A DNA stretch of 29,529 bases. Source: a virus. Numbering within the stretch: position 1 is the stretch's first letter; each line of letters starts with the position of its first letter. The stretch spans positions 1 through 29,529 of IMG/VR virus record IMGVR_UViG_3300037502_002798; one strand, given 5' to 3'. Position numbers and translations under genes: made by a program. Below the pieces are notes generated by a model. That model made no database searches. It saw nothing but the letters and a program-made list of their open reading frames with translations, and was not told the DNA's origin. Below are positions 1 through 7,914 of the stretch, piece after piece.

Positions 1-1
1 A

Positions 2-748
2 GATACCGGTGTAAATGCACAAGGTCAAAATGTTACAATGCCAGATGGAACGAATCCAGAATCTGGTGAGAAGACTGCCGCGGCAGCACCTGCAGACGCA
101 CCAGCGGCAGCACCGGCGGCAGCACCCGCTAATAGAGATGCCATGCCATTTGGTAAAGCATTTGCAGATGCAAGAGCAAAGGGTGAAAAAGAATTTACTT
201 GGAAAGGTAAAAAATACGCCGTAACAATGGCAGCACCTAAACAATCAGCAAAGCAGGCAGCAACACCAGCACCTGCTGCACCAGCTCAGCAACCAGGTAT
301 GTGGGATAAATTTAAAAATTGGGCCACCGGCGGCGGCAATCCTGCACAAACAGCAGGTGGCGGACAAATATCAAATACACCAGCAGCTGAAAACATTCAG
401 ATGAATGAGTTTGATATGGACATAGACCGTATTATGAAAAATATGGGCGCAGTCAATAAACCTAGTCAATCAATGCCTAAAATAGATCCAGCTAACATTC
501 AAAATTCTATTAATGACATTAAAAAAGGAATTATGGGTAATATGGATGATATGGGTATTGGTAAAATGGATAAACAAGACGATACTTCGTCCACAGCTCC
601 AGGAGCTAACGTCCCAAATCCACCAACACAAGATAAATTAAACCCAAAAGATCTATTAAAGAATATTCCAGATGCTGATATTCAAAAGCTAAGTGGCGAC
701 GATGCTAAAGTATTATTGGCACAGTTGAAGAAATTGGCTGGAATGTAA
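2..748 (+). CDS. Low-complexity probable virion-associated protein, 5' partial
   Basis: The frame is open to the left edge, so the gene probably starts outside the window; 248 residues are visible and the first internal Met is at position 38. The N-terminal third is an Ala/Pro-rich linker. It is followed at about residues 50-75 by a compact motif of the form FGxAFxxARxxGxxxFxWxGKxY. A second Ala/Pro/Gln linker follows, then a Met/Asp/Lys-rich helical C-terminus. The same AR-x2-G-x3-F motif recurs in the minus-strand protein at 20482-21462, so the two may share a structural role. The gene is followed directly by a strong terminator. Function is not known; a structural or scaffold role is inferred from composition only. 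It is not an enzyme I recognise. Confidence 0.7.
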   Translation, partial: DTGVNAQGQNVTMPDGTNPESGEKTAAAAPADAPAAAPAAAPANRDAMPFGKAFADARAKGEKEFTWKGKKYAVTMAAPKQSAKQAATPAPAAPAQQPGMWDKFKNWATGGGNPAQTAGGGQISNTPAAENIQMNEFDMDIDRIMKNMGAVNKPSQSMPKIDPANIQNSINDIKKGIMGNMDDMGIGKMDKQDDTSSTAPGANVPNPPTQDKLNPKDLLKNIPDADIQKLSGDDAKVLLAQLKKLAGM

Positions 749-800
749 TCGGTAAAAAAACTTCTATTTTATGGCAAGATAATACTTGCGAACATAAATA

Positions 801-835
801 AAAGCGCATACAATTACGTATGCGCTTTTTGTTTT
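801..835 (+). terminator. Rho-independent terminator
   Basis: A perfect 11-bp stem (801-811 with 818-828, core AGCGCATAC) closes a 6-nt loop and runs into a T-rich tract at 826-834. It ends transcription of the upstream gene before gp32. The gap 749-888 holds otherwise only a weak GCAAG/CTTGC hairpin (774-789), a CATAAATA box at 793-800 that overlaps the stem edge, and the gp32 ribosome binding site. Confidence 0.92.
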
Positions 836-888
836 ACAAGGTTGTAGAACAAATATAGGCAAACAAAGGCATATTAAGGAGAAATATT

Positions 889-1866
889 ATGGCATCTTTG
901 GCTGAAATTAGAGCAAAATTAAAAGAACAAGAGTCACGTGGTACAGGCGAAAGAACTGGTGGTGACAATTCAATTTACCCATTCTGGAATTTGAAGGAAG
1001 GACAAGAAAGCACAGTACGCTTCCTCCCAGATGGCGATTCAAATAACACTTTTTTCTGGGTTGAGCGAGCAATGATTAAGCTCGAGTTTGCCGGAATCAA
1101 AGGTGAATCTGAAAGCAAAAAAACTATGGTACAAGTACCCTGCATGGAAATGTATGGTGAAACTTGTCCTATTCTAAGCGAAGTTCGTGGCTGGTTCAAA
1201 GATCCTGCACTAGAGGACATGGGCCGAAAGTATTGGAAGAAGCGTAGTTATGTTTTCCAAGGCTTTGTGGCTGAAGATGGTCTCAAAGAAGAAAGCAAAC
1301 CAGAAAATCCAATTCGCAGATTTATCATTGGTCCACAAATCTTTACCTTGATCAAGGGTGCATTGATGGATCCAGAAATGGAAGACTTGCCAACTGATCT
1401 TGTCCGTGGTGTTGATTTCCGCTTAATTAAATCTAGCAAAGGCGGATATGCCGACTATTCAACTAGTGCTTGGAAGCGTCGTGAACGTCCTCTGAATGAT
1501 GAAGAACAGGCTGCTGTTAAACAATATGGATTGTTTAATCTTAAGGACTTCTTGCCTAAGAAGCCAACAGAAATTGAACTCAAAGTTATCAAAGAAATGT
1601 TTGAAGCATCTGTTGATGGTGAAGCATTTGATATGGAACGTTGGGGACAATACTATAAGCCTAGCGGTGCTGGTGCCGCAACAGGTGATCCAGTAGCACC
1701 TTCTAAAACTGTGTCTGCTCCTGCAACATCAAACGATGATGCTCCTTTTGAAGCAGACACTCCAAAGGCAACTACTCAAGCTGCTCCGGCTGCATCAACT
1801 AGTAATGCTGGTGGCGATCGTGCCCAAGATATCTTGGCAATGATTCGTAACCGTCAAAAGCAATAA
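889..1866 (+). CDS. 32: gp32-like single-stranded DNA-binding protein
   Basis: This is the T4 gp32 family ssDNA-binding protein that coats template strands at the fork and coordinates recombination. It has 325 residues (T4: 301). The N-terminus is a basic LAEIRAKLKEQ segment resembling the cooperative-binding arm. The core begins with YPFWNLKEGQESTVRFLPD (about 30-48), followed by a PCMEMYGETCPIL segment (84-96) where T4 has its zinc site. Only C85 and C93 remain and the T4 CPxC pair is CPIL, so zinc binding is doubtful. The C-terminus is an Ala/Thr/Pro linker ending in QDILAMIRNRQKQ, not the acidic tail of T4 gp32. The start is set by AAGGAG at 876-881. uvsX follows after a hairpin. Confidence 0.9.
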   Translation: MASLAEIRAKLKEQESRGTGERTGGDNSIYPFWNLKEGQESTVRFLPDGDSNNTFFWVERAMIKLEFAGIKGESESKKTMVQVPCMEMYGETCPILSEVRGWFKDPALEDMGRKYWKKRSYVFQGFVAEDGLKEESKPENPIRRFIIGPQIFTLIKGALMDPEMEDLPTDLVRGVDFRLIKSSKGGYADYSTSAWKRRERPLNDEEQAAVKQYGLFNLKDFLPKKPTEIELKVIKEMFEASVDGEAFDMERWGQYYKPSGAGAATGDPVAPSKTVSAPATSNDDAPFEADTPKATTQAAPAASTSNAGGDRAQDILAMIRNRQKQ

Positions 1867-1870
1867 TAAA

Positions 1871-1893
1871 TTAAGGGGCCTAGTGCCCCTTAA
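1871..1893 (+). terminator. Intergenic hairpin between gp32 and uvsX
   Basis: A perfect 9-bp inverted repeat (TTAAGGGGC / GCCCCTTAA, 5-nt loop) lies just after the gp32 stop. No T tract follows, so it may be a weak terminator, an attenuator or an mRNA 3'-end stabiliser that lets gp32 be made in excess over UvsX. The role is inferred. Confidence 0.6.
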
Positions 1894-1921
1894 ACATAAC
1901 TAGTATGCAAGGAGAATAATT

Positions 1922-2983
1922 ATGGCTACAAAAGCCTTTGATTTAAGTAAATTTAGAAAAACATTAACAAAAAGCATTGAAGGATTAGGTGTAGGCTTTA
2001 ATGATCCTACAGATTGGATCAGTACAGGTAATTACGCATTGAATTATCTAATTAGTGGTGATTTTCATCGAGGTATTCCTTTAGGTAAAGTCACTGTGTT
2101 TGCTGGCGAAAGTGGTGCAGGCAAAAGTTTTATCTGTTCAGGCAACCTTGTTAAAAATGCACAACAGCAGGGTATCTATGTTGTGTTAATTGACAGCGAA
2201 AATGCCTTAGATGAAAAGTGGTTAAAGGCACTAGGTGTTGATACCAGCGAAGAAAAACTTCTTAAACTTAATATGGCAATGATCGATGATGTTGCTAAAA
2301 CAGTAAACGAGTTTATGAAAGAATACAAGGCCATGGAAGAACGTCCCAAAGTTTTATTTGTGGTTGACTCATTGGGAATGTTGCTAACACCTACCGATGT
2401 CAATCAATTTGAAGCAGGAGATCTCAAAGGTGATATGGGTAGAAAGCCTAAAGCTCTTACGGCGCTGGTCCGTAATTGTGTTAATATGTTTGGTAGTTAT
2501 AACGTTGGCTTAGTCGCCACTAATCATACATATGCTAGTCAAGACATGTTTGATCCTGATGACAAAATTTCAGGCGGACAAGGCTTCATTTATGCAAGTA
2601 GTATTGTTGTTGCTATGAAGAAGTTAAAGTTAAAAGAAGATGAGGATGGTAACAAGATTTCAGAAGTTAAAGGTATACGTGCCGCATGTAAGATTATGAA
2701 GACACGTTATGCAAAACCTTTTGAAAGTGTACAAGTTAAGATTCCTTATGAAACAGGCATGAATCCTTACAGCGGTCTAGTAGATATGTCCGAGGCAAAA
2801 GGTCTATTAAAGAAAGATGGCAACAGACTTAGCTTTACCACTTCTGACGGTGAAATTATTAAATACTATCGCAAAGAGTGGGAAAGAAATGAGGGAGGCT
2901 GTCTTGACAAAGTGATGACAGATTTTTCTAACATTAACCCGCAAACTGAAGTTATGGTAGAGGAGACAGTGGTAAATGACTGA
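1922..2983 (+). CDS. uvsX: UvsX RecA-like recombinase
   Basis: This is the strand-exchange recombinase of T4-like phages, forming filaments on ssDNA with help from UvsY and gp32. It has 353 residues, near the family norm. Walker A is GESGAGKS at 62-69. The conserved LIDSENA strand is at about 89-95, Walker B is KVLFVVDSLGML at 143-154, and a DNA-binding loop region carries KISGGQGF. The start is set by AAGGAG at 1909-1914. It overlaps the next small ORF by 8 nt, so the cluster is probably translated from one message with the uvsY-like gene. No truncation is seen. Confidence 0.95.
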   Translation: MATKAFDLSKFRKTLTKSIEGLGVGFNDPTDWISTGNYALNYLISGDFHRGIPLGKVTVFAGESGAGKSFICSGNLVKNAQQQGIYVVLIDSENALDEKWLKALGVDTSEEKLLKLNMAMIDDVAKTVNEFMKEYKAMEERPKVLFVVDSLGMLLTPTDVNQFEAGDLKGDMGRKPKALTALVRNCVNMFGSYNVGLVATNHTYASQDMFDPDDKISGGQGFIYASSIVVAMKKLKLKEDEDGNKISEVKGIRAACKIMKTRYAKPFESVQVKIPYETGMNPYSGLVDMSEAKGLLKKDGNRLSFTTSDGEIIKYYRKEWERNEGGCLDKVMTDFSNINPQTEVMVEETVVND

Positions 2984-3218
2984 CAATCAAATTAGCGATA
3001 TTTGGTTATTCTTTAAAGAGTTTATTGACAAGAAAGAAATGGAAGTGGCTGCAGAGCAGTATGTTGATCTGTTGGCAGACTTTGGAATCAAAGACAAAGT
3101 ATTAGAAGGTGCCAGAGGAGCAGATGCAGAATTAGATGCAGCTATCGAATATTATCTTGAAGATGACGTCGATGAAGAACCCAGTTATGAAGACTACGAA
3201 GAAGACGAAGATTACTGA
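2976..3218 (+). CDS. Small acidic protein between uvsX and uvsY
   Basis: This 80-residue protein has a helical N-terminal half (WLFFKEFIDKKEMEVAAEQY) and a strongly acidic C-terminal tail rich in Asp, Glu and Tyr. The start overlaps the uvsX stop region by 8 nt, and its TGA overlaps the next ATG (TGATG), indicating translational coupling on both sides. Small acidic proteins in this position are, to my recollection, common in marine T4-like phages, but I know no assigned function. Acidity and position would suit a partner or DNA mimic for the recombination proteins; that is speculation. Confidence 0.8.
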   Translation: MTDNQISDIWLFFKEFIDKKEMEVAAEQYVDLLADFGIKDKVLEGARGADAELDAAIEYYLEDDVDEEPSYEDYEEDEDY

Positions 3219-3670
3219 TGTGGTATAATAAAATTAGCAAGGACATTTCCCACATTCCCGATGCTGTGGAATATTACAATACCGAATTACAGGCTGCAAA
3301 AACTGAATGCCGTATAACGGGTAATATTGAAAAAGCAGCAGCCAATATGCCAGGTATCGTGGAACAGCGATTTAATCAATTGCAGGAAATTGAAGCTATT
3401 TTAGAATATTTAAACATTGAACTTCGTAGACTTCGTAGTCAGCATTTTCGTAAATATCTTGAAAACTATCAACGAGCTTTGTCCTCTAGAGACTGTGAAA
3501 AGTATGTAGAGGGCGAAGCTGACGTTGTGGATTTTGAAAAAATCATCAATGAGTTTGCCCTGTTACGCAACAAGTGGTTAGGTATCACTAAAGCACTTGA
3601 TATTAAGCAGTGGCAGCTATCTAATGTAATCAAACTGCGTACAGCAGGCATGGAAGACGCCAGTCTTTAA
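3218..3670 (+). CDS. uvsY: UvsY-like recombination mediator
   Basis: The product has 150 residues (T4 UvsY: 137), all predicted helical. UvsY loads UvsX onto gp32-covered ssDNA. The middle has a basic helix with LRRLRSQHFRKYLENYQRAL followed by a SRDCEKYVEGE turn. The C-terminus (NKWLGITKALDIKQWQLSN then KLRTAGMEDA) parallels the T4 UvsY C-terminal pattern ALDAIKSRGFAIKHIQDMRAFEAG. Position directly after uvsX supports this. The match is by pattern, not search, so a marine-phage hypothetical with a different role remains possible. A TGATG overlap couples it to the acidic protein upstream. Confidence 0.72.
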   Translation: MWYNKISKDISHIPDAVEYYNTELQAAKTECRITGNIEKAAANMPGIVEQRFNQLQEIEAILEYLNIELRRLRSQHFRKYLENYQRALSSRDCEKYVEGEADVVDFEKIINEFALLRNKWLGITKALDIKQWQLSNVIKLRTAGMEDASL

Positions 3671-3690
3671 CTTGCCAGACTTTCGTAGCT

Positions 3691-3699
3691 GTTAAATAC
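3691..3699 (+). promoter_or_regulatory. Late-promoter-like box GTTAAATAC
   Basis: This resembles the T4 late promoter box TATAAATA. It ends only 6 nt before the ATG at 3706. If used as in T4, with +1 about 6 nt downstream, the transcript would be almost leaderless. No Shine-Dalgarno sequence is visible for this gene, which fits. Confidence 0.5.
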
Positions 3700-3705
3700 A
3701 CAGTT

Positions 3706-4392
3706 ATGAAAGCAATACCTATTTTTATCGGCTACGATCCTAGAGAGGCAATAGCATATCACGTATGCGTCAACAGTATTATTAGGCACAGTAGTGTGCC
3801 TGTCAGTATTATACCTTTGGCACTTAATAATTTTAAAGATTATACCGAGACGCATACTGACGGTAGTAATCAGTTTATCTATAGTCGATTCCTTGTGCCT
3901 TATCTAATGAATTACACAGGGTGTGCAATCTTTATGGATGGCGATATGATTGTCCGTGGCGATATTGCCGAATTATGGGCATTGAGAGATTTAGGCAAAG
4001 ATGTAATGGTAGTTAAACACGATTACAAAACTAAAATGCCTGTAAAATATCTTGGCAGTAAAAATGAAGATTACCCTAGAAAAAACTGGAGTAGCGTTAT
4101 GCTTTTTAACTGTCAAAACTATCCTACTAAAAAACTAACTCCGGAATATATTCAAAAATCTACAGGCGCACACTTACATAGGTTTGAATGGACTACAGAT
4201 GATCGTGTGGGGGAACTGCCAAAAGAATGGAATTGGTTACCTGATGAATATGGACCTAATCCCGAAGCTAAACTATTACATTACACATTAGGTACGCCAA
4301 GTTTTCATGAGTTTGCCACAACACCTATGGGCGACGAATGGCATAGAGAAAGAATTTACACTGAATATTGCCAACAACGAAATATTAATTAG
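3706..4392 (+). CDS. Putative glycosyltransferase (GT8-like, GT-A fold)
   Basis: This 228-residue protein begins with an IPIFIGYDPREAIAYHV strand-helix typical of GT-A glycosyltransferases. It carries a DxD-type metal/nucleotide-sugar site in IFMDGDMIV (about residues 74-82), plus downstream elements HRFEW, LPKEWNWLPDEYG and KLLHYTLGTPSF that resemble the C-terminal HxxG/P region of GT8-like enzymes. It probably transfers a sugar from a nucleotide donor; acceptor and sugar are unknown. It converges with the next minus-strand glycosyltransferase, overlapping it by 4 nt, and opens the glycan cassette. It may be expressed late from the TAAATAC box just upstream. Confidence 0.8.
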   Translation: MKAIPIFIGYDPREAIAYHVCVNSIIRHSSVPVSIIPLALNNFKDYTETHTDGSNQFIYSRFLVPYLMNYTGCAIFMDGDMIVRGDIAELWALRDLGKDVMVVKHDYKTKMPVKYLGSKNEDYPRKNWSSVMLFNCQNYPTKKLTPEYIQKSTGAHLHRFEWTTDDRVGELPKEWNWLPDEYGPNPEAKLLHYTLGTPSFHEFATTPMGDEWHRERIYTEYCQQRNIN

Positions 4393-5024
4393 TACTTAAC
4401 CTTCCCCCAGTTTCTTTTTTTAGCACCTGCATAATGATCAGCATAAGTCCCAAAGCATCTATTTACTGGATTCCAATCTGAAGCAGACAACGGGTTAAAA
4501 TTTATATCGAGATCAAAAAACATTTTATTTAACATTCCTTGACCCTCATATGAATAATCATTAGCAAGATATTTTGCTAAACTATCTTTAGATTTGTTTA
4601 GGACCTCTTTAGTTAGATACATAAATCCAGCGTTGAAATATCTTTCTACAGGCATTTCAAGATCTTTAGCCAGATCTAAAACTGCTTTTCCGGGATCACG
4701 ACATGCACTAAATTTGTCTCCGCAAATTTCAAAAAGATTAGGAGCGTTATCTTTAATAATATAATCTGAGTCAAAGTATACTATTTGATTGTAGTTAATA
4801 AAATCATATGCTTTAAGTTTTTGATAATCCAAGTGTTTGTGTGCAGCTAATTTAAAATCGTCAGCAACTTCGACTTTATAATAATCAGCTCCACACTTTT
4901 CAGCATATCTTTTTGCATTTCTTTCGCTTATTTCATACATTTCCTGAATGTAAGTAAATGCTGTCAATTTGTCTGACCGGCCATACCCAGGAACATTGAT
5001 TTGAAAAACTATTTTAGATTTCAT
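4389..5024 (-). CDS. Putative glycosyltransferase (GT8-like)
   Basis: This 211-residue minus-strand GT-A type protein has an N-terminal KIVFQINVPGYG strand, the motif QIVYFDSDYII (DxD at about residues 86-88), YFNAGFMYL as in GT8 family members, and an acidic/aromatic stretch NPLSASDWNPVNRC before a terminal HYAGAKKRNW. The Asn-Ala-Gly after the DxD and the terminal His-x-Ala-Gly are typical of GT8 enzymes. It is distinct from the neighbour at 3706. A palindromic late-type box at 5045-5064 serves both this gene and the divergent epimerase. Sugar and acceptor cannot be told from sequence. Confidence 0.8.
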   Translation of the reverse strand: MKSKIVFQINVPGYGRSDKLTAFTYIQEMYEISERNAKRYAEKCGADYYKVEVADDFKLAAHKHLDYQKLKAYDFINYNQIVYFDSDYIIKDNAPNLFEICGDKFSACRDPGKAVLDLAKDLEMPVERYFNAGFMYLTKEVLNKSKDSLAKYLANDYSYEGQGMLNKMFFDLDINFNPLSASDWNPVNRCFGTYADHYAGAKKRNWGKVKY

Positions 5025-5044
5025 AGGATTTAGATTATTTCAGG

Positions 5045-5064
5045 ATATTTATTTCAATAAATAT
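5045..5064. promoter_or_regulatory. Palindromic bidirectional late-promoter-like element
   Basis: Two perfect 9-nt arms (ATATTTATT and AATAAATAT) flank a TC centre, so each strand reads AATAAATAT. It lies between the divergent starts at 5024 (minus) and 5091 (plus). By the T4 rule, transcription would start near 5040 on the minus strand and near 5069 on the plus strand, giving short leaders on both sides. Confidence 0.55.
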
Positions 5065-5090
5065 AGTATATTATTATTTTGGAGTATATC

Positions 5091-5999
5091 GTGCAAGCAT
5101 TAGTGACCGGAGGATCTGGATTTATAGGATCGCATATTGTTGACGAATTAGTTAAAAAAGGTTTTAAAGTAGCAGTAATAGATAATGAGACCAGTCAGGT
5201 TCATGAAAACTTTTATTACAATACCCAAGCTACCTATCACAAATTAGACGTGGCTGATTACAATTCCACTCGAATATTGTATGACAATATTGACTACGTA
5301 TTTCATTGTGCAGCAGAATCTAGAATACAACCTACAATCTTAAATCCTTTACTAAGTATTCGAACAAACACTTTAGGTACTGGCACAGTTTTACAATGCT
5401 CAAGGGAAGCAGGCGTAAAAAAAGTTATCTATAGTTCTACTTCTTCTGGATACGGATTAAAAAATATACCACCTTTATCGGAAGATATGCCTGACGATTG
5501 CCTTAATCCTTATTCTGTTTCTAAGGTATCAGGAGAAAAGTTATGCACCATGTACACGAGATTATTCGGTCTTAAAACTGTTATTTTCAGATATTTTAAT
5601 GTTTATGGACCCAGAGAGCCATTAAAGGGACCGTATGCCCCTATAGTTGGTTTATTTTTAAGACAGTTTAAATCTAAAGAGCCTTTAACAATAGTTCCAG
5701 ATGGCACACAGCGCAGAGATTTTACACATGTGGATGATGTAATAAAAGCAAACATGTTAGCAATGGAAACTGATCACAACCATTATGGCGAAGTGTTCAA
5801 TATTGGTACTGGTACAAATCATTCAGTTTTAGAGTTGGCAAATATGATTTCAAGTAACATCAAAATGATAGAACCTAGACTTGGGGAGGCGTATATAACG
5901 TTGGCAAACATAGAAAAAACAAAAAAAGTATTTGGGTGGAATCCATCCAAATACATTGCTGAATATGTAAAAACTGAATTAGAAAAGATAGAAAAATAA
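5091..5999 (+). CDS. NAD-dependent sugar-nucleotide epimerase/dehydratase (extended SDR)
   Basis: This 302-residue extended short-chain dehydrogenase converts nucleotide sugars (UDP-glucose 4-epimerase or related). The cofactor-binding site is VTGGSGFIGSH near the N-terminus. The catalytic SST...YSVSKVSGEK gives Ser and Tyr-x3-Lys, and FRYFNVYGPR and RRDFTHVDDV are classic extended-SDR blocks. I choose the GTG at 5091 because GGAG at 5081-5084 sits 6 nt before it; the longer TTG start at 5079 would consume that site. It is followed closely by two methyltransferases and a GT25-like gene, so it likely supplies the donor sugar for the cassette. The exact substrate is unknown. Confidence 0.88.
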   Translation: MQALVTGGSGFIGSHIVDELVKKGFKVAVIDNETSQVHENFYYNTQATYHKLDVADYNSTRILYDNIDYVFHCAAESRIQPTILNPLLSIRTNTLGTGTVLQCSREAGVKKVIYSSTSSGYGLKNIPPLSEDMPDDCLNPYSVSKVSGEKLCTMYTRLFGLKTVIFRYFNVYGPREPLKGPYAPIVGLFLRQFKSKEPLTIVPDGTQRRDFTHVDDVIKANMLAMETDHNHYGEVFNIGTGTNHSVLELANMISSNIKMIEPRLGEAYITLANIEKTKKVFGWNPSKYIAEYVKTELEKIEK

Positions 6000-6000
6000 A

Positions 6001-6597
6001 ATGATACCTATACCATTCACATCAGAAACTCGGTTACAATTAATCCAGTTAGCAATCAAAAAAACTAATGCAAAATCTTATCTAGAGATTGGATGTGATA
6101 AAGATAAAATATGGAAAAGAATAGATTGTGAAAATAAAATCGGTGTTGACCCAGTCCGCGGTGGCAATTGTAGAATGACTAGCGACGACTTTTTTATTCA
6201 AAATAATCAAAAGTTTGATGTTGTGTTTATAGATGGATTACATTACTATGATCAAGTATCTAAAGATTTTAATAATTCACTAAAATTCTTAAATGATAAT
6301 GGAATAATTATATTGCATGATATGTTACCTTTGACTCCAGAAGAAGCTGTAACTCCGATACCCGAGCCCTTACCAAGGTCTTGGCTGGGAGATGTTTGGA
6401 GACTTGCATTTGATCTTATGTCAAGGAGTGATATAACTTTTAAATTAGTATTAATTGATAATGGTTGTGGTATAGTCTTTAAAACTCCCCAGCCCCCCAA
6501 AAAACTGGATATAGAAAATAATTGGAATTTTTATAAAGAAAACTGGCAAGAGTTACCGCTAGTGTCTTACAATAAAATATTAAACGATTTAAATTAA
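6001..6597 (+). CDS. Class I SAM-dependent methyltransferase (type 24-like)
   Basis: The 198-residue product has a shortened Rossmann methyltransferase pattern. Motif I is YLEIGCDKDKI (about 27-37), an acidic GVDP follows strand 2, and FDVVFIDGLHYYDQVSKDF (about 73-91) and GIIILHDM (about 100-107) match the methyltransferase 24 layout seen in sugar and O-antigen loci. It starts 1 nt after the epimerase stop and belongs to the same message. The substrate is probably a glycan intermediate by context. It lacks a strong Shine-Dalgarno sequence and probably depends on coupling. Confidence 0.78.
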   Translation: MIPIPFTSETRLQLIQLAIKKTNAKSYLEIGCDKDKIWKRIDCENKIGVDPVRGGNCRMTSDDFFIQNNQKFDVVFIDGLHYYDQVSKDFNNSLKFLNDNGIIILHDMLPLTPEEAVTPIPEPLPRSWLGDVWRLAFDLMSRSDITFKLVLIDNGCGIVFKTPQPPKKLDIENNWNFYKENWQELPLVSYNKILNDLN

Positions 6598-6598
6598 A

Positions 6599-7126
6599 AT
6601 GCACCCTTCTTCTCTTAAAAATATGCAGATTGCTTTAGAAAAAATAAAAATTCTAGACAAAGTAAATCTAAAGATTTTAGATGTAGGCGGTCGAGGTTTA
6701 GGTGAAGATCGTTCATATAAATCCTTATTAAGAAATAATTTTTTAGATTATCATATCGCAGATATCGTTCCAGGAGAAAATGTTACTCACGTAATGACTG
6801 GTCCATATCAATTACCTTTGCCTAACAATTATTACGATTTAATTGTTAGTGGACAAACTTTAGAACATGTAAAGAATCCTTTTAAATTAATTTTTGAAAT
6901 GACTAGGGTTTTGAAAGATGACGGATTTATAATAATAATAGCACCTAGTAGCGGTCCTCGACATGATATTATTGATTGTTGGAGATTTATGGATGATTCA
7001 TTTAAAGCAATCGCTGAAGAAACTAACTTAACTGTAATAGCTGATTGGATTGATAAAACTTCAGATGATAAAAAATCAAAACCTTGGCAAGACCACATTT
7101 TTATTGGACAAAAATTAAAATTATGA
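6599..7126 (+). CDS. Class I SAM-dependent methyltransferase (type 11-like)
   Basis: This 175-residue protein has motif I LKILDVGGRGLGEDRSY (about 24-40), a polar DIVPGENV strand-loop, the type 11 hallmark YYDLIVSGQTLEHVKNP (about 78-94), and the post-motif RVLKDDGFIIIIAPS. This is the layout of small-molecule or glycan O/N-methyltransferases. It is shorter than most members at the C-terminus, yet ends naturally with an ATGA overlap into the next glycosyltransferase. The adjacent methyltransferase at 6001 is only distantly similar, so the two likely act on different positions or steps. Confidence 0.8.
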   Translation: MHPSSLKNMQIALEKIKILDKVNLKILDVGGRGLGEDRSYKSLLRNNFLDYHIADIVPGENVTHVMTGPYQLPLPNNYYDLIVSGQTLEHVKNPFKLIFEMTRVLKDDGFIIIIAPSSGPRHDIIDCWRFMDDSFKAIAEETNLTVIADWIDKTSDDKKSKPWQDHIFIGQKLKL

Positions 7127-7914
7127 AAGCATTTGTAATATACCTTCCAGAAAAACCACATAGTGTAGAACATTCTGACTATATGATTGAAACTTTACTT
7201 GATTATGGCCTTGATGCAGAGAAGTTTAGAGGGGTTCCGGGTGATGTAGCACTAACAATGGTGAGAAAAGATAAACGAACACTATATCCATACAGTATTA
7301 AAAGCAGAATACTTCCGGAAGATGAAATTAAAGATTTAATTAGACCAGAAGTTTATGAAAGTTTTAAACAAACTCATCTATATAGAATTGCTAAAAGAGA
7401 ATTGATCGGAGACGACAGAGATAAACTAAGTATGCCAGGCGTTATAGGATGTTTTTACAGTCACTACAATCTTTGGCGTAAATGTGTGGAACTTGATGAA
7501 CCTATTATGATATTTGAAGACGATGTAAAGTTTTTTAGGGGATGGGAGCCGATTGAATGGGACGATGTGCTAGTTTTGTCTTTAGGAAAAACATCTTTTT
7601 TAAAAAATCCATGGAAAACGTATCTAGAAACACCTTCTGGGAACCCGCAGCCAGTTACCTGGAGCAATTTTAGTATGCCAGGCGCTAGTGGCTACGCTAT
7701 AAAACCAAAAGCCGCAAAAGGTTTGATTAAGTTCTATAAAAATTATTTTTACCCAGCTGATAATGCCATAAATCAATTTTTATGTAGAATTCAAGTTCAT
7801 ACTTACTTGATGGGTAGGAATACTTTACCCGAGGAAGGCAATATTTCCATGACTAGATATAAATCTTGGGACATGACTCAGGAAGAATTATTGTTACAAG
7901 AAGATATAGAATGA
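7123..7914 (+). CDS. Glycosyltransferase family 25-like protein
   Basis: This 263-residue protein resembles LPS-type GT25 galactosyltransferases. It has an N-terminal KAFVIYLPEKPHSVEHSDYM, a MPGVIGCFYSHYNLWRKCV block (GxxGCxxSHxxxW signature), EPIMIFEDDVKFF (the EDDV acidic donor site) and a GASGYAIKPKAAKGLIKFY block near the C-terminus. The ATG at 7123 overlaps the previous stop as ATGA and is preferred over an upstream in-frame TTG/ATG region inside the previous gene. It is translationally coupled at both ends. The acceptor may be host LPS, a virion protein or a phage glycan. Confidence 0.82.
   Translation: MKAFVIYLPEKPHSVEHSDYMIETLLDYGLDAEKFRGVPGDVALTMVRKDKRTLYPYSIKSRILPEDEIKDLIRPEVYESFKQTHLYRIAKRELIGDDRDKLSMPGVIGCFYSHYNLWRKCVELDEPIMIFEDDVKFFRGWEPIEWDDVLVLSLGKTSFLKNPWKTYLETPSGNPQPVTWSNFSMPGASGYAIKPKAAKGLIKFYKNYFYPADNAINQFLCRIQVHTYLMGRNTLPEEGNISMTRYKSWDMTQEELLLQEDIE

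Noticed and set aside
793-800. CATAAATA as the gp32 promoter
   Set aside because: It abuts and partly precedes a strong terminator stem and would produce a transcript stopped at once; kept only as a note.
5079-5090. TTG start for the epimerase
   Set aside because: The GTG at 5091 is correctly spaced after GGAG; the TTG would overlap the ribosome site and add four residues ahead of the cofactor-binding strand.
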